From positions 1-40,844 of the forward strand of contig JAKAYS010000010.1 of the NCBI GenBank assembly GCA_021826695.1: a stretch of 40,844 nucleotides of DNA, given 5' to 3'. This document shows, piece after piece, positions 8,961 to 17,656 of this stretch (positions are counted from its first letter, which is position 1; every line of letters starts with the position of its first letter). The translations under genes and the position numbers were made by a program. The notes under the pieces are model-generated. The model was not told the DNA's origin, searched no databases, and was given only the letters and a program-made list of their open reading frames with translations. This DNA is from Acidobacteriota bacterium (lineage in GTDB: Bacteria; Acidobacteriota; Terriglobia; Terriglobales; Acidobacteriaceae).

Positions 8961-9823
8961 TTCTGGCGGGTGGTTCTGGAACGCGGCTGTATCCGCTTAC
9001 GATCGCAGCTTCCAAACAACTGCTTCCGGTATACGACAAGCCGATGATCTACTACCCCTTGTCGGCGCTGATGCTGGCGGGGATTCGCGACATCCTGATT
9101 ATTTCCACGCCGATGGACACGCCGCGATTTGAAGCGCTTCTCGGCACAGGCGAACAGTGGGGGCTGTCCTTTCAGTACGCTGTACAGCCAGAACCCGGTG
9201 GACTGGCGCAGGCGTTTCTGATTGGCGAGAAGTTTATCGGAGATAAGCGGTCGGCCCTCGTTCTTGGCGACAACATTTTCTATGGCCACGATCTGTCTCG
9301 AATGTTGCAGGCAGCGGCTGCCCGGGAACACGGTGCGACGGTCTTTGCCTACCCGGTGCAGGACCCGGAACGCTATGGCGTGGTCGAGTTCGACGCGCAA
9401 AGGCGCGCCCTTTCGATTGAGGAGAAGCCGCAAAAGCCAAAGTCCCGTTACGCCGTCACCGGTATTTATTTTTACGATCGACAGGTGGTCGAGATTGCGA
9501 AATCGCTAAAGCCTTCGCCCCGTGGCGAGTTGGAAATTACCGACGTGAATCGGCGATATCTGGAGCAGGGGCAGCTCCACACAGAGGTAATGGGCCGTGG
9601 GTACGCATGGTTGGACACGGGCACACAAGACTCATTGATTGAAGCCGCCGCATTCATTCAGACCATCGAAAAGCGCCAAGGGCTGAAGGTCGCCTGTCCC
9701 GAGGAGATCGCTTACCACTTGGGATACATTACGGCTGCCCAGATGGAGCAGTTGGCCGCCAAGCTGGGCAAGAGTGGGTATGGGAGTTATCTGCTCCAGG
9801 TGTTGCGTGAGGCGGAGCTATGA
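8948..9823 (+). CDS. rmlA: Glucose-1-phosphate thymidylyltransferase
   Basis: RmlA joins glucose 1-phosphate and dTTP into dTDP-glucose, the first step of the rhamnose pathway. The 291-residue protein shows the nucleotidyltransferase signature [13 protein letters not shown] at 6-18, KPMIYYPLS near 33, and the metal and sugar-binding region LGDNIFYG near 108. The start is GTG at 8948, chosen because AGGAG sits 6 nt upstream and the product then begins exactly at the conserved MRGIILAGG. It overlaps the rmlB 3' end by 13 nt, and its TGA overlaps the rmlD ATG, so translation is probably coupled across all three genes. Confidence 0.96.
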   Translation: MRGIILAGGSGTRLYPLTIAASKQLLPVYDKPMIYYPLSALMLAGIRDILIISTPMDTPRFEALLGTGEQWGLSFQYAVQPEPGGLAQAFLIGEKFIGDKRSALVLGDNIFYGHDLSRMLQAAAAREHGATVFAYPVQDPERYGVVEFDAQRRALSIEEKPQKPKSRYAVTGIYFYDRQVVEIAKSLKPSPRGELEITDVNRRYLEQGQLHTEVMGRGYAWLDTGTQDSLIEAAAFIQTIEKRQGLKVACPEEIAYHLGYITAAQMEQLAAKLGKSGYGSYLLQVLREAEL

Positions 9824-10803
9824 CCGCCGCATCAAGCGACCAGTTGCGCATTCTTCTGACGGGACGCGATGGGCAGGTCGGCAGGGAATTGGCCACCACC
9901 CTGGCCGCTCTCGGCAACGTGACGGCCACAAATCGCGTAGAACTCGACCTTGCGTCCGATGCATCTATTCGCGCTGTGGTGCGCGCGTTGCGGCCCCATC
10001 TCATCGTGAATGCGGCAGCGTACACCGCGGTGGACAAGGCCGAGAGCGAGCCGGAGCTGGCGCATCGCATCAATGCGGTTGCAGTCGCAACGCTGGCGGC
10101 GGAGGCCAAGGCAGTGGGTGCTGCGATGGTCCATTACTCCACCGATTATGTTTTCGATGGTACGAAGCCCGCGCCGTATGTCGAAGAAGATCCAACGCAT
10201 CCGTTGAGCGTGTACGGACAGACCAAGCTGGCCGGAGAGCAGGCACTGGCCGCCGCAGGCATTCCGTACCTGGTTCTGCGTACGAGTTGGGTATACGGCG
10301 CGCGCGGTAAAAATTTTCTGCTCACGATTTTGAAACTCGCCGCCGATAAACCAGAGTTGCGCATCGTCGCCGACCAGACCGGCGCGCCGACATGGTCGCG
10401 TGATATCGCTGTTGCCACGGCCTCGATTGTGAAGCAGTGGCTGCCAGATTTTTCGACCTCCGGCGTCTATCATCTGACGGCAGCAGGAAAGACAAGCTGG
10501 CATGGCTTTGCTGCGGAGGCGATTCGGATGCGTACAGAAATGCGCGCTGGCCAGGAAAATTTCGCGCGACTTACGGCAATTTCGACGGCGGAATACCCCA
10601 CGCCCGCAGTACGCCCCAGAAATTCGCAGCTTGCGTGTGAAAAACTAAAGCTTGTGTTCGACTGCCGTCTGCCAGACTGGAAAGCGTCCCTGGCGGCCGT
10701 CATGCTGCAACTCGATTCCGGCGCATCTCAATCGTTGGGAAGTAGACCGACGATCGGCGATACGAGCGATACGATGGAAAAATCAATTCAGGTGAAACAT
10801 TGA
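9820..10803 (+). CDS. rmlD: dTDP-4-dehydrorhamnose reductase
   Basis: RmlD performs the final NAD(P)H-dependent reduction to dTDP-L-rhamnose. The 327-residue protein has the Rossmann motif [12 protein letters not shown] (about 12-23), [12 protein letters not shown] (64-75), STDYVFDG and YGQTKLAGE with the catalytic Tyr-x3-Lys. The ATG at 9820 forms an ATGA overlap with the rmlA stop. The family usually ends about 30 residues earlier; the extra C-terminal tail, rich in Ser/Thr, leads into the TTG start of gmd. With rmlA, rmlB and the divergent rmlC this completes the dTDP-L-rhamnose pathway. Confidence 0.95.
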   Translation: MTAASSDQLRILLTGRDGQVGRELATTLAALGNVTATNRVELDLASDASIRAVVRALRPHLIVNAAAYTAVDKAESEPELAHRINAVAVATLAAEAKAVGAAMVHYSTDYVFDGTKPAPYVEEDPTHPLSVYGQTKLAGEQALAAAGIPYLVLRTSWVYGARGKNFLLTILKLAADKPELRIVADQTGAPTWSRDIAVATASIVKQWLPDFSTSGVYHLTAAGKTSWHGFAAEAIRMRTEMRAGQENFARLTAISTAEYPTPAVRPRNSQLACEKLKLVFDCRLPDWKASLAAVMLQLDSGASQSLGSRPTIGDTSDTMEKSIQVKH

Positions 10804-11885
10804 AAAAAACTGCGCTCATTACAGGAGTCACCGGGCAAGACGGCGCATATCTCGCAGAGTTTCTGCTGCGCAAGGGATATGAAGTCCATGGCATCAAGCG
10901 GCGCTCCTCACTCTTCAACACGGACCGCATCGACCATCTCTATGAAGACCCGCACGTCAACCATCGCAACTTCATTCTTCACTACGGGGACCTTACGGAC
11001 TCCTGCAGTTTGATCCACATCATGCAGAAGGTGCAGCCGGACGAAGTTTACAACCTCGGCGCGCAGAGCCACGTCGCCGTCTCGTTCGAGCAGCCCGAAT
11101 ACACTGCCGAAGTCGATGGCGTAGGCACGCTCCGTCTTCTGGAAGCGGTCCGCATTTTAGGGCTGGAAAAGAAGACGCGCTTCTATCAGGCTTCCACGTC
11201 GGAGCTCTACGGGCTGGTGCAGCAGATTCCGCAGACCGAGAAGACGCCGTTTTATCCGCGCTCTCCATACGCCGTCGCCAAGTTGTATGCCTACTGGATC
11301 ACGGTCAACTACCGCGAGTCTTACGGCATGTATGCCTGCAATGGAATCATGTTCAACCACGAATCGCCCATCCGCGGCGAGACATTTGTGACGCGCAAAA
11401 TCACGCGAGAGCTGGCCCGCATCAAAGTTGGGCTGCAGAACTGCTTGTATCTCGGCAACATGAATGCCCTTCGCGACTGGGGCCATGCGCGCGACTATAT
11501 CGAAATGCAATGGCTGATGCTGCAACAAGACAAGCCGGAGGACTTCGTCATTGCCACCGGCGAGCAGCACAGCGTCCGCGAGTTTGTCTCCATCGCCGCC
11601 GCGAACCTGGACATCAAGCTGACCTGGACTGGCACCGGCCTCGACGAGAAGGCGATGGATGGGTCCGGCAAGGTGATCGTCGCCGTGGACCCGCGCTATT
11701 TTCGTCCCGCGGAAGTGGAGACTCTCCTGGGCGACGCCACCCTTGCCCACAACAAGCTGGGCTGGAAACCACGCATCGGCTTCGAGGAACTCGTTCGAGA
11801 AATGGTGCAGGCAGACCTGGAAGATGCCAAGCGCGACCACCTCGTCCGCAAAAATGGTTACCGCTTATACGAGCGCAAGGAATAG
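10800..11885 (+). CDS. gmd: GDP-mannose 4,6-dehydratase
   Basis: Gmd converts GDP-D-mannose to GDP-4-keto-6-deoxymannose, the branch point to GDP-fucose, GDP-rhamnose and related sugars. The 361-residue protein carries [16 protein letters not shown] near the N-terminus, [15 protein letters not shown] (34-48), catalytic STSELYG and YAVAK motifs, and [17 protein letters not shown], all diagnostic for the family. Start is TTG at 10800, overlapping the rmlD stop by 4 nt, with AGGTGA a few bases upstream. No GDP-fucose synthase or GDP-rhamnose reductase is in the window, so the final sugar is unknown. Confidence 0.96.
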   Translation: MKKTALITGVTGQDGAYLAEFLLRKGYEVHGIKRRSSLFNTDRIDHLYEDPHVNHRNFILHYGDLTDSCSLIHIMQKVQPDEVYNLGAQSHVAVSFEQPEYTAEVDGVGTLRLLEAVRILGLEKKTRFYQASTSELYGLVQQIPQTEKTPFYPRSPYAVAKLYAYWITVNYRESYGMYACNGIMFNHESPIRGETFVTRKITRELARIKVGLQNCLYLGNMNALRDWGHARDYIEMQWLMLQQDKPEDFVIATGEQHSVREFVSIAAANLDIKLTWTGTGLDEKAMDGSGKVIVAVDPRYFRPAEVETLLGDATLAHNKLGWKPRIGFEELVREMVQADLEDAKRDHLVRKNGYRLYERKE

Positions 11886-11957
11886 TTCGGGTAACTAGCT
11901 AAATGAAGCTCTGTGGATTGAGAATATGTATGTAAGCAAATACCCTTAGCAAGCTGA

Positions 11958-11974
11958 TGTCCACCATGTGGACA
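11958..11974. promoter_or_regulatory. Perfect inverted repeat, operator-like
   Basis: TGTCCAC and GTGGACA are exact 7-nt complements separated by CAT. The site lies 72 nt after the gmd stop and 50 nt before the flippase fragment. The symmetric form and size suit a dimeric regulator, but no adjacent regulator gene points to it. There is no T-run, so it is not a terminator. Confidence 0.3.
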
Positions 11975-12024
11975 ACTATGCCATACCATGCGAGCCAATC
12001 TCCTGAAAAAACGACGGCTGGCGA

Positions 12025-12291
12025 ATGAGTATTAAGCGCCATACCATCTACAACCTTGCAGGGAGCATTATTCCCATGGGGGTGGCGCTGATTCCCGTCC
12101 CCCTGTATCTGCACGCGATTGGCGATGCTCGCTACGGCGTGCTGGCCATTGTCTGGCTGTTGCTTGGATATTTCGGCTTATTTGATCTCGGGTTATCCAG
12201 GGCTCTCGGAAGCAATGGAGCAAAAACCTCAATGAGTTTTTCACTTAGTGCATGTACAGGTCGATATCGATATTTAAAGAACTGCATCTAA
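12025..12291 (+). pseudogene. Truncated Wzx-like polysaccharide flippase, N-terminal fragment
   Basis: The first ~64 residues look like the start of an oligosaccharide flippase (MATE-like Wzx/RfbX family): a short basic N-terminus, a first membrane helix over residues ~10-28, then [26 protein letters not shown], split here as [10 protein letters not shown] (residues ~31-40) and [15 protein letters not shown], a pattern I recognise from the family. Intact members have about 400-500 residues and 12-14 helices. Here the similarity stops near base 12210 and the frame ends at TAA 12289-12291 after 88 codons. The sequence after 12210 has lower GC and no recognisable continuation in any frame. Deletion or insertion-mediated truncation is likely. 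The fragment sits behind rmlBAD-gmd, where a flippase would fit. Confidence 0.7.
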
Positions 12292-12438
12292 CTTCTTTGC
12301 ATTCGATCTGATTCCTGTACGGGAAGTCCCCGCCATGTTGATGGTATTTTGTCCGAAGTTCTGTCCTGTGGCTGGCAAGGAGCTAACAAATAAAAGTGCT
12401 GTGCTACGTATCATCATAATTTTCACAAGTGTGTTGTC
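12292..12438. other. Unassigned sequence after flippase truncation
   Basis: About 150 nt of lower GC than the flanking genes. One plus-strand frame stays open from 12278 to a TAA near 12440 (about 54 codons) but has no start with a ribosome-binding site and no family resemblance. It may be the remnant of whatever replaced the rest of the flippase gene. Confidence 0.3.
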
Positions 12439-12747
12439 CTAATCCAGATCGAAGTCACGAATGGGACGGCCGGTGTCTGGCGATTCTTTGGCGCGGCGGA
12501 GAGCTTCTTCAAATTTCCTGGCTAGCACGTCGTCTTTATTTTTTTCCGCCTCGACGGACTGGCGGAAGAGCATTTGCTTGCGCTCTTCCTGATCTTTCAA
12601 TGCTCGGGTGGCGGCTTCGAAGTCTTCAAAAGTTTTCTTGCGCGGCGCTGGCGTGTGGGCGATGACGGTGTGTGTTGCGGCGTCCACCTTGATGGCAGCT
12701 CCGCAGTCTGGACAGCTAATCTCAAAGATGGAATTTTTTGCCGACAC
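12439..12747 (-). CDS. Small conserved-type protein with CxxC, zinc-ribbon-like N-terminus
   Basis: A 102-residue protein. The N-terminus ISCPDCGAAIKVD (residues 9-21) resembles one zinc-ribbon knuckle, with Cys12 and Cys15; no second CxxC is present, so metal binding would need dimerisation or is lost. Residues 36-92 are highly charged and probably helical or coiled-coil (many Glu, Lys, Arg, Ala), and the tail ends in Asp residues. I do not know its function. It lies downstream of the Crp/Fnr regulator on the same strand, with a 107-nt gap. Confidence 0.65.
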   Translation of the reverse strand: MSAKNSIFEISCPDCGAAIKVDAATHTVIAHTPAPRKKTFEDFEAATRALKDQEERKQMLFRQSVEAEKNKDDVLARKFEEALRRAKESPDTGRPIRDFDLD

Positions 12748-12788
12748 AGCGCTCGCCTGACCTTTCCAGTCCCTATGCAGATCAGGAT

Positions 12789-12809
12789 ACCTCGTTGCGA
12801 GGTGTTTTT
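12789..12809 (+). terminator. Plus-strand Rho-independent terminator-like hairpin
   Basis: ACCTCG (12789-12794), loop TTG, CGAGGT (12798-12803), then G and five T. The T-run lies on the plus strand, although the flanking genes (CxxC protein and Crp/Fnr regulator) are both on the minus strand. It could stop transcription leaking from the rml/gmd operon or end an unannotated plus-strand RNA. Confidence 0.45.
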
Positions 12810-12854
12810 CACGAAGCGAATGTCGGCATACAAGCTATCAGGCGATGCTTATGG

Positions 12855-13622
12855 TCATGCCGATTGCAAAACATCTTCTTCCGTTCTGGCACCGGCCATG
12901 TGTTCCAGCAGGCATCGGTTATGGATGGTGATGGTGTGACCGCGCTGCTCGATAATGCGTTCTTTACGGAGCTTCGACAGGGTGCGCGTGACAGACTCTC
13001 GGGTGGTGCCGAGCTGTTGGGCAATTTCTTCCTGGGTCAGGCGCAGATGGATCTTATCGGTCTGTTGCGTGGTCTCCGGGCAATTGAGTCCAAGCAGGAA
13101 ACGAGCGAGGTTGGCCTGTAGAGAAGGCGCGAGCGAGAGGCGGCGGATGGCAGCCAGGATGGTAGTGTGTTGCATCGCGAGTTCATCCAGCGCAGACCGA
13201 AATTGGTCCTCATTGCGGCCCAGAAAATCCAGAAAATCTGCGCGCCGTACCAGGTCGAGATCGCAGGGCTCGATAGTAATTGCCGTCACCTGACGAGGGC
13301 TGCCGGAGATCACAGAGCTTAGTCCCAGCAGTTCGCCCGGACCGGCGAGGTAGAGAATGACGGTGCGGCCTTCCTCTGAATTCAGCGTCACCTTGCTGCG
13401 TCCCTTGCGCAGAATCAGGACTCCATTGGCTTCATCCCCCTCGTGGAAGATGGTGGAGGAAGGCGGTAATGAGATGCGGAAACTGATGCTTTGAAGTTCT
13501 TCTTTTAATGCAGGCGTCAGGTTGTGCATCAGCAAATGTTCCTGCATACGACAGGATTGGCAGTGTTGCAGCGAATGAAAGTGAAACCTGGAAGGGTCCG
13601 AGATGACGTTATCTTTATTCAT
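12855..13622 (-). CDS. Crp/Fnr-family transcriptional regulator
   Basis: About 255 residues from the ATG at 13622; the frame stays open to an ATG at 13703 (282 residues), and neither has a good ribosome-binding site. Numbering from 13703: cyclic-nucleotide-binding-type beta-roll at about 65-165 (FHEGDEANGVLILRKG at 86-101), dimer helix 165-195, HTH_Crp at about 222-245 with LTQEEIAQQLGTTRESVTR, including the Glu and Arg that contact DNA in Crp. Cys48, Cys51 and Cys147 align with FNR iron-sulfur ligands; the other position appears to be His60. This suggests a redox-sensing relative, but this is inference. Target genes unknown; the neighbour bshC lies upstream on the same strand. Confidence 0.88.
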   Translation of the reverse strand: MNKDNVISDPSRFHFHSLQHCQSCRMQEHLLMHNLTPALKEELQSISFRISLPPSSTIFHEGDEANGVLILRKGRSKVTLNSEEGRTVILYLAGPGELLGLSSVISGSPRQVTAITIEPCDLDLVRRADFLDFLGRNEDQFRSALDELAMQHTTILAAIRRLSLAPSLQANLARFLLGLNCPETTQQTDKIHLRLTQEEIAQQLGTTRESVTRTLSKLRKERIIEQRGHTITIHNRCLLEHMAGARTEEDVLQSA

Positions 13623-13848
13623 GAAGGAAGTAATCGAAACTATATCCTTGGTTGAGGAACTTGAAGCTTTTTGACAACGACATAAAGAGATGCGCGCATC
13701 CATTCAGAGGTTGGACTGGAACATACGAATTCTCTCCACACTTTCCGCTTCCACATGCGTACAAAAATCTGAATTTATGTTTTTGGAATTCGCAAAAAAT
13801 ATTGTGGCAGCGCAGGCAAGGGGCCTCAAGATTCAGTTCCCGCACGAT

Positions 13849-15459
13849 TTACAATCGCAACGCGTAATGTCCACAATTTCCTGGCTGTGCGCTATCGATG
13901 AGAGCATCGATCAGCGGCGGCCCTGACCTGGCTAGAAACCATGCTCCGGCGACTACGCGCTCCTGCAAATTATTCCGGGGAAAAAGACCTCGACAGAGTG
14001 CTTCAGCGTGGCGGCGTAGGCTTTGTTCTCGCTGTAGTTCAAATGTTGCGGACAACCGACGCAATCGGTTCATTTGATACAACATTTTTGAGGCGGCGAT
14101 CTCGGCGGAATGGCCAAGGCCCGCGTCCTGGGAATGCATCCATTCGCTAACTGCCTTCAATTCGCGGTCCAGGGTATTGCCTGCCGCAGCTATTTTGCGT
14201 TTTCCCTCCACTGGCAAAGCGCGTGCTCCCAGCCGCTGCGCCAGTGTGTCTTCAGTCGTGAAGATGTCCGTAAGCGATAGCTGATGCCGATGCAGCAGTC
14301 GTGCCAGCTTGGGTTCCACCAGCGTGGCAGAGAAGCGCGGCACGATTGGCGTGGTATGTCCGAGAATGCGTTGATAGACCACGTCGGACTGGGCAAAATA
14401 CGCCACTTCCGCGGGGCCGCCGATGTATACGGAAGTAGGCAGGAGCGTATCCTGCATCACGGGACGCAGCAGGGCATTGGGGCTGATGCGCTCCGGGGTT
14501 GCATGCAGAATTGCGATCAACTCCGAGGTGCTGTACTGTCGATTGCCAGCCGACCAGACATCTTTCGAGATCCTTTTCAATGCATTCCGCGTACCTGTGG
14601 TTGCATCGATCAGAAAAAGCAGGCTGGAAGAGCCAGTCACCAGGACCTGCGCATGGTAGCCCGCATTTTCCAATGCTCTTGATCGTTCCAGCAAAGCCTC
14701 GTGGATATCATCCGCCTGTTCTATTGCCGCGCGTAAGGTGGAGTGTGCCAGCGCGTGGCAGGGGCGAGTGGAAGCATCGATCACAATCAATCCATATTCA
14801 CTGAAAATGCGGGACAGGAAAGCTGCAAATGCGGAGGAGAAAGTTGCCGAAGGGGTGTAGAGGGAGGCCAGCAGTTGAGAGATGGAATTTTCACCCAGAC
14901 ATCGCTGGAGATCTTCGACAGCGGGCAGAATCGCGTCTCCCAAGAGGAGACTCCCCACGGGTTTTCCGGGGCCAGGATTGTGCGGCAGTCGCAATGTCTG
15001 CAAGCCTTGGGCGTGTGGAAACACCGCCTGATTGATTTCGTCGAAATCGTGATCTTCACTGGCCAGCCAAAAAATCGGCACATGCGGATGTCCAGCGCGG
15101 CTCGCATCCGCAGCCAGACGAATTACGGTCGCTGCTTTCAGAAGCGTCAGCAATGGCCCGCCAAATAGGGCAACCTGTTGGCCAGTGACGACGGCCGCGG
15201 CCCCTTCCGCCAGACAATCCAGATTTGCCTCGGTAGCTGGGCCAGCAGCATAATCGCGATTTTGCACGCGCAACAACGCAACGACATTTTGGCGCTGCTG
15301 TGGATCAATCCGTGCAGGGTGCTGCATCCACTGGGTGTCGGAGGGGAACGAGCTGTAGAACGGATGCAGGGTCTCCTCGCGGCCCGATACATAGTCGCGA
15401 AATAGCGGACTGATGTGGGGCAACGCCGAGATGGGATAACAGTCTGCGTTCAATGCCAA
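13849..15459 (-). CDS. bshC: Putative cysteine ligase BshC (bacillithiol biosynthesis)
   Basis: BshC is thought to add cysteine to glucosaminyl-malate, the last step of bacillithiol synthesis. The 536-residue product has family length and motifs: VVTGQQVALFGGPLLTLLKA near 90-109, VPIFWLASEDHDFDEIN near 147-163 (the HIGH-like Rossmann region), and YIGGPAEVAYFAQ near 347. A long helical C-terminal part follows. The start is TTG at 15459 with AGGAG 4 nt upstream; a second TTG two codons later would give spacing 10. No ATG is available nearby. bshA and bshB are not in the window. The DUF2520 gene lies 120 nt upstream on the same strand. Confidence 0.93.
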   Translation of the reverse strand: MALNADCYPISALPHISPLFRDYVSGREETLHPFYSSFPSDTQWMQHPARIDPQQRQNVVALLRVQNRDYAAGPATEANLDCLAEGAAAVVTGQQVALFGGPLLTLLKAATVIRLAADASRAGHPHVPIFWLASEDHDFDEINQAVFPHAQGLQTLRLPHNPGPGKPVGSLLLGDAILPAVEDLQRCLGENSISQLLASLYTPSATFSSAFAAFLSRIFSEYGLIVIDASTRPCHALAHSTLRAAIEQADDIHEALLERSRALENAGYHAQVLVTGSSSLLFLIDATTGTRNALKRISKDVWSAGNRQYSTSELIAILHATPERISPNALLRPVMQDTLLPTSVYIGGPAEVAYFAQSDVVYQRILGHTTPIVPRFSATLVEPKLARLLHRHQLSLTDIFTTEDTLAQRLGARALPVEGKRKIAAAGNTLDRELKAVSEWMHSQDAGLGHSAEIAASKMLYQMNRLRRLSATFELQREQSLRRHAEALCRGLFPRNNLQERVVAGAWFLARSGPPLIDALIDSAQPGNCGHYALRL

Positions 15460-15579
15460 TTCGCTCCTGAGGATTTTGGTCCGCTGCCGAGTTACCGAAC
15501 GGAACCAAGTAGCTTGTCCAGTCGAACAACGAACGGCCCCGAATCTCCCGATGCGTTGCCGGACACAATCTTAAGTTTC

Positions 15580-16671
15580 TCATGCAGTGGATGCGCGGAC
15601 CATGGCCCGCGATGCGGAGTTATTGATTGGGCGGGCAAGAAATTGGCGTATTTTTGCCTTATTGCTTGCGGGAAGCGAACCCAGTGCAAAAAGGCTCAAT
15701 TCCGTATAAGCAGCGGCCAGCCTCGGATAGGCACGCAGGGCTTCCAAATGGCGGGCGACTGTGGCTGCATCTCCCCGCGCAATGGGGCCGCTGAAGCTTT
15801 TGTCTGGACCATCCGCAAAAAAGTTTGTCATGGTGCGTTCTACAATTGGCCGCATGCGGCGTCGTGCCTCCTGTGGGGTGTATCCGGCGGCCATCGCGGT
15901 TTGCGTCGCTGCGGTAAGCAGGGCGATCAACAATGGGGATGTGAAGGCGCCGAACGCATGATAGAGAGGCTTATCTTCCACCCGCAGTGAAAAAGGCTCT
16001 CCCTGCATCGCCCGCACCAGCCTGCGGGCAGTCTGACCCGCGTTGGGATCACCCTCGACGGCGAAGGGGACGTGGGCGAGTGGGGCTGTGTTGCAGCCAG
16101 GTTGTTTTTGAGCAAGAACGGTCCGCCGGGGAAATGTCATCAGCGGATGCACCGAAGCGATACTGGCTCCCACCGTTCGTAACACTGCTAGTTCCGTGCT
16201 GGCCAACGCGCCGCTCGAATGAAAGACCATCAGCTTTGTACGTTGATTAATTCGTTTGGTAGCACGAAGAGAGCTGGGCCGCTGGCGAAGTTTATCCAAG
16301 CGATCGGCAAGTTCGGATGCAACGCTTGAGATTGCTCCATCTGGAGTACAAATCCACAAAATGTCGGCATCCAAAGTGGCCTTCGCCATGGTGGTCAGTT
16401 GCGCGCCCATTACGGAGGCGAGCTTTTGGTCCGAGGAGCGTTTTTTTCTGACGATAAATTCCCGGAAAGGAACGCGTGCATCCTGCAAAGCCAACGCCAG
16501 GGCCAGACCCCAGTTGCCGATGCCGATCAGCGTGACGCTTGGGAGCACATCCTCGGAGCGAATAGAGCTGGCGTTACTGGTTCGATGGACGGGAGAGCGA
16601 CGTTTCGATGCCAGTGCTGCCATGTGTTCTATGGTCTCATGCGCCCTCATCTTGATCGAGCCGATGCCCAA
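15580..16671 (-). CDS. Rossmann-like/DUF2520 domain protein
   Basis: Up to 363 residues. An N-terminal Rossmann domain begins at VTLIGIGNWGLALALAL (about 47-63), a G-x-G-x-x-G-type dinucleotide site; a VFHSSGALAS segment and VHPLMTFP near 185-195 are typical of the family, and the DUF2520 helical domain follows, with DKPLYHAFGAFTSPLL near 240-255. The fold resembles ketopantoate reductase and 6-phosphogluconate dehydrogenase-like enzymes; substrate unknown. The longest start is TTG at 16671; ATG at 16650 or 16623 would also keep the Rossmann domain. An adjacent nudix gene is divergent. Gene order with bshC suggests co-transcription. Confidence 0.85.
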   Translation of the reverse strand: MGIGSIKMRAHETIEHMAALASKRRSPVHRTSNASSIRSEDVLPSVTLIGIGNWGLALALALQDARVPFREFIVRKKRSSDQKLASVMGAQLTTMAKATLDADILWICTPDGAISSVASELADRLDKLRQRPSSLRATKRINQRTKLMVFHSSGALASTELAVLRTVGASIASVHPLMTFPRRTVLAQKQPGCNTAPLAHVPFAVEGDPNAGQTARRLVRAMQGEPFSLRVEDKPLYHAFGAFTSPLLIALLTAATQTAMAAGYTPQEARRRMRPIVERTMTNFFADGPDKSFSGPIARGDAATVARHLEALRAYPRLAAAYTELSLFALGSLPASNKAKIRQFLARPINNSASRAMVRASTA

Positions 16672-16723
16672 GCCCCCATGATTCTTCGCGGGAACATTCC
16701 GTACTCAGGTTGAAGTAGGTACT

Positions 16724-17419
16724 ATGTTCAAAGAAACAGAAAGGATACAGATGAAATCCGGGAAACAAATTGAGCAGCCTAATGGGAAGAAAGCTGCAAA
16801 GAAATTGATGAAGAAATCCACTGGAAACGCTCCTATGGCCTCGCCAACCAAAAGCAAGCGCGACGCAAAGGTGAAGCTCATTTCCTCCAAGCTTGCCTAT
16901 CGCGGCCCACTTTTCGATGTCTACACGGATTATGTGCGTGAACCTGAAGGGGCAGATTTCCGGCGGGATGTCATACGACACTCTGGCTCTGTCGTGATTT
17001 TGGCCATCGACGACTCCGGGGATTCCAAGGACCCATTGATTGTGGTCGAACGGCAATATCGCCATGCCGCAGGGCAATACATGTGGGAGGTCCCTGCGGG
17101 ACGCAAGGAGCCGAAGGAATCTCCGCTTCCCGGAGCGAAACGCGAATTGATGGAGGAGACCGGCTATCGCGCCAAGCGCTGGACGAAGCTGGCGCGTTTC
17201 TATGTAAGTCCTGGATTTCTGGGGGAATGGATGCAACTCTATCTGGCGGAAGGACTGACTGCCGGGCAAACACGACCCGATGAGGATGAGTACATTGAGC
17301 ACCAGCAGATTCCTCTGTCGCAGGCGCTCAAGTGGATCGAAACCGGGAAAATCATCGACGCAAAGTCCATTGTGGCGATTCTGCTCTATGCCCGCCGCCA
17401 GGCTGTCACTCACCGTTAA
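16724..17419 (+). CDS. Nudix hydrolase, ADP-ribose pyrophosphatase-like
   Basis: A 231-residue protein with an exact Nudix box at residues 126-148: Gly126, Glu132, Arg140-Glu141, Glu144-Glu145, Gly147. VERQYRHAAGQYMWEVPAG just before it (108-126) and the SPGFLGEWM segment (162-170) are typical of ADP-ribose pyrophosphatases, which hydrolyse ADP-ribose to AMP and ribose 5-phosphate. The first ~50 residues are Lys-rich and probably disordered. ATG at 16751 (residue 10) has AAAGGA 5 nt upstream and may be the true start. Divergent from the DUF2520 gene with a 52-nt gap. Confidence 0.9.
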   Translation: MFKETERIQMKSGKQIEQPNGKKAAKKLMKKSTGNAPMASPTKSKRDAKVKLISSKLAYRGPLFDVYTDYVREPEGADFRRDVIRHSGSVVILAIDDSGDSKDPLIVVERQYRHAAGQYMWEVPAGRKEPKESPLPGAKRELMEETGYRAKRWTKLARFYVSPGFLGEWMQLYLAEGLTAGQTRPDEDEYIEHQQIPLSQALKWIETGKIIDAKSIVAILLYARRQAVTHR

Positions 17420-17517
17420 ATGTTTAAGTATGGGTGGTCCTCGCAGCCCGGAGTCTAACGCGCCGAAATCTTCTTTTTCTCAGGACTTAAGCCGGAAATT
17501 TCGCCGCAATTTCGAAT

Positions 17518-17546
17518 TTGTGAGGACATGCTTACCTGGATATTCG
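17518..17546 (+). promoter_or_regulatory. Candidate promoter of cold-shock gene
   Basis: TTGTGA (17518-17523), 17-nt spacer, TATTCG (17541-17546). It would give a leader of roughly 100 nt before the GTG at 17657; long leaders are typical of csp genes and can mediate temperature-dependent translation. Weak -10; inspection only. Confidence 0.3.
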
Positions 17547-17656
17547 GTTTAAGCCAGGGATTTCTTTTTTCTCACCATAACCAATGCTTTGCTTCTGCGT
17601 CTATAACGGCAGGATCCCCTGGTGGTCCCAATTTGTTTAGAAGAGGTGCGTGTTCC

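Noticed and set aside
17528-17656. N-terminal extension of the cold-shock frame
   Set aside because: The extra 43 residues do not match the family; GTG at 17657 with an upstream AGAGGT gives an exact cold-shock domain.
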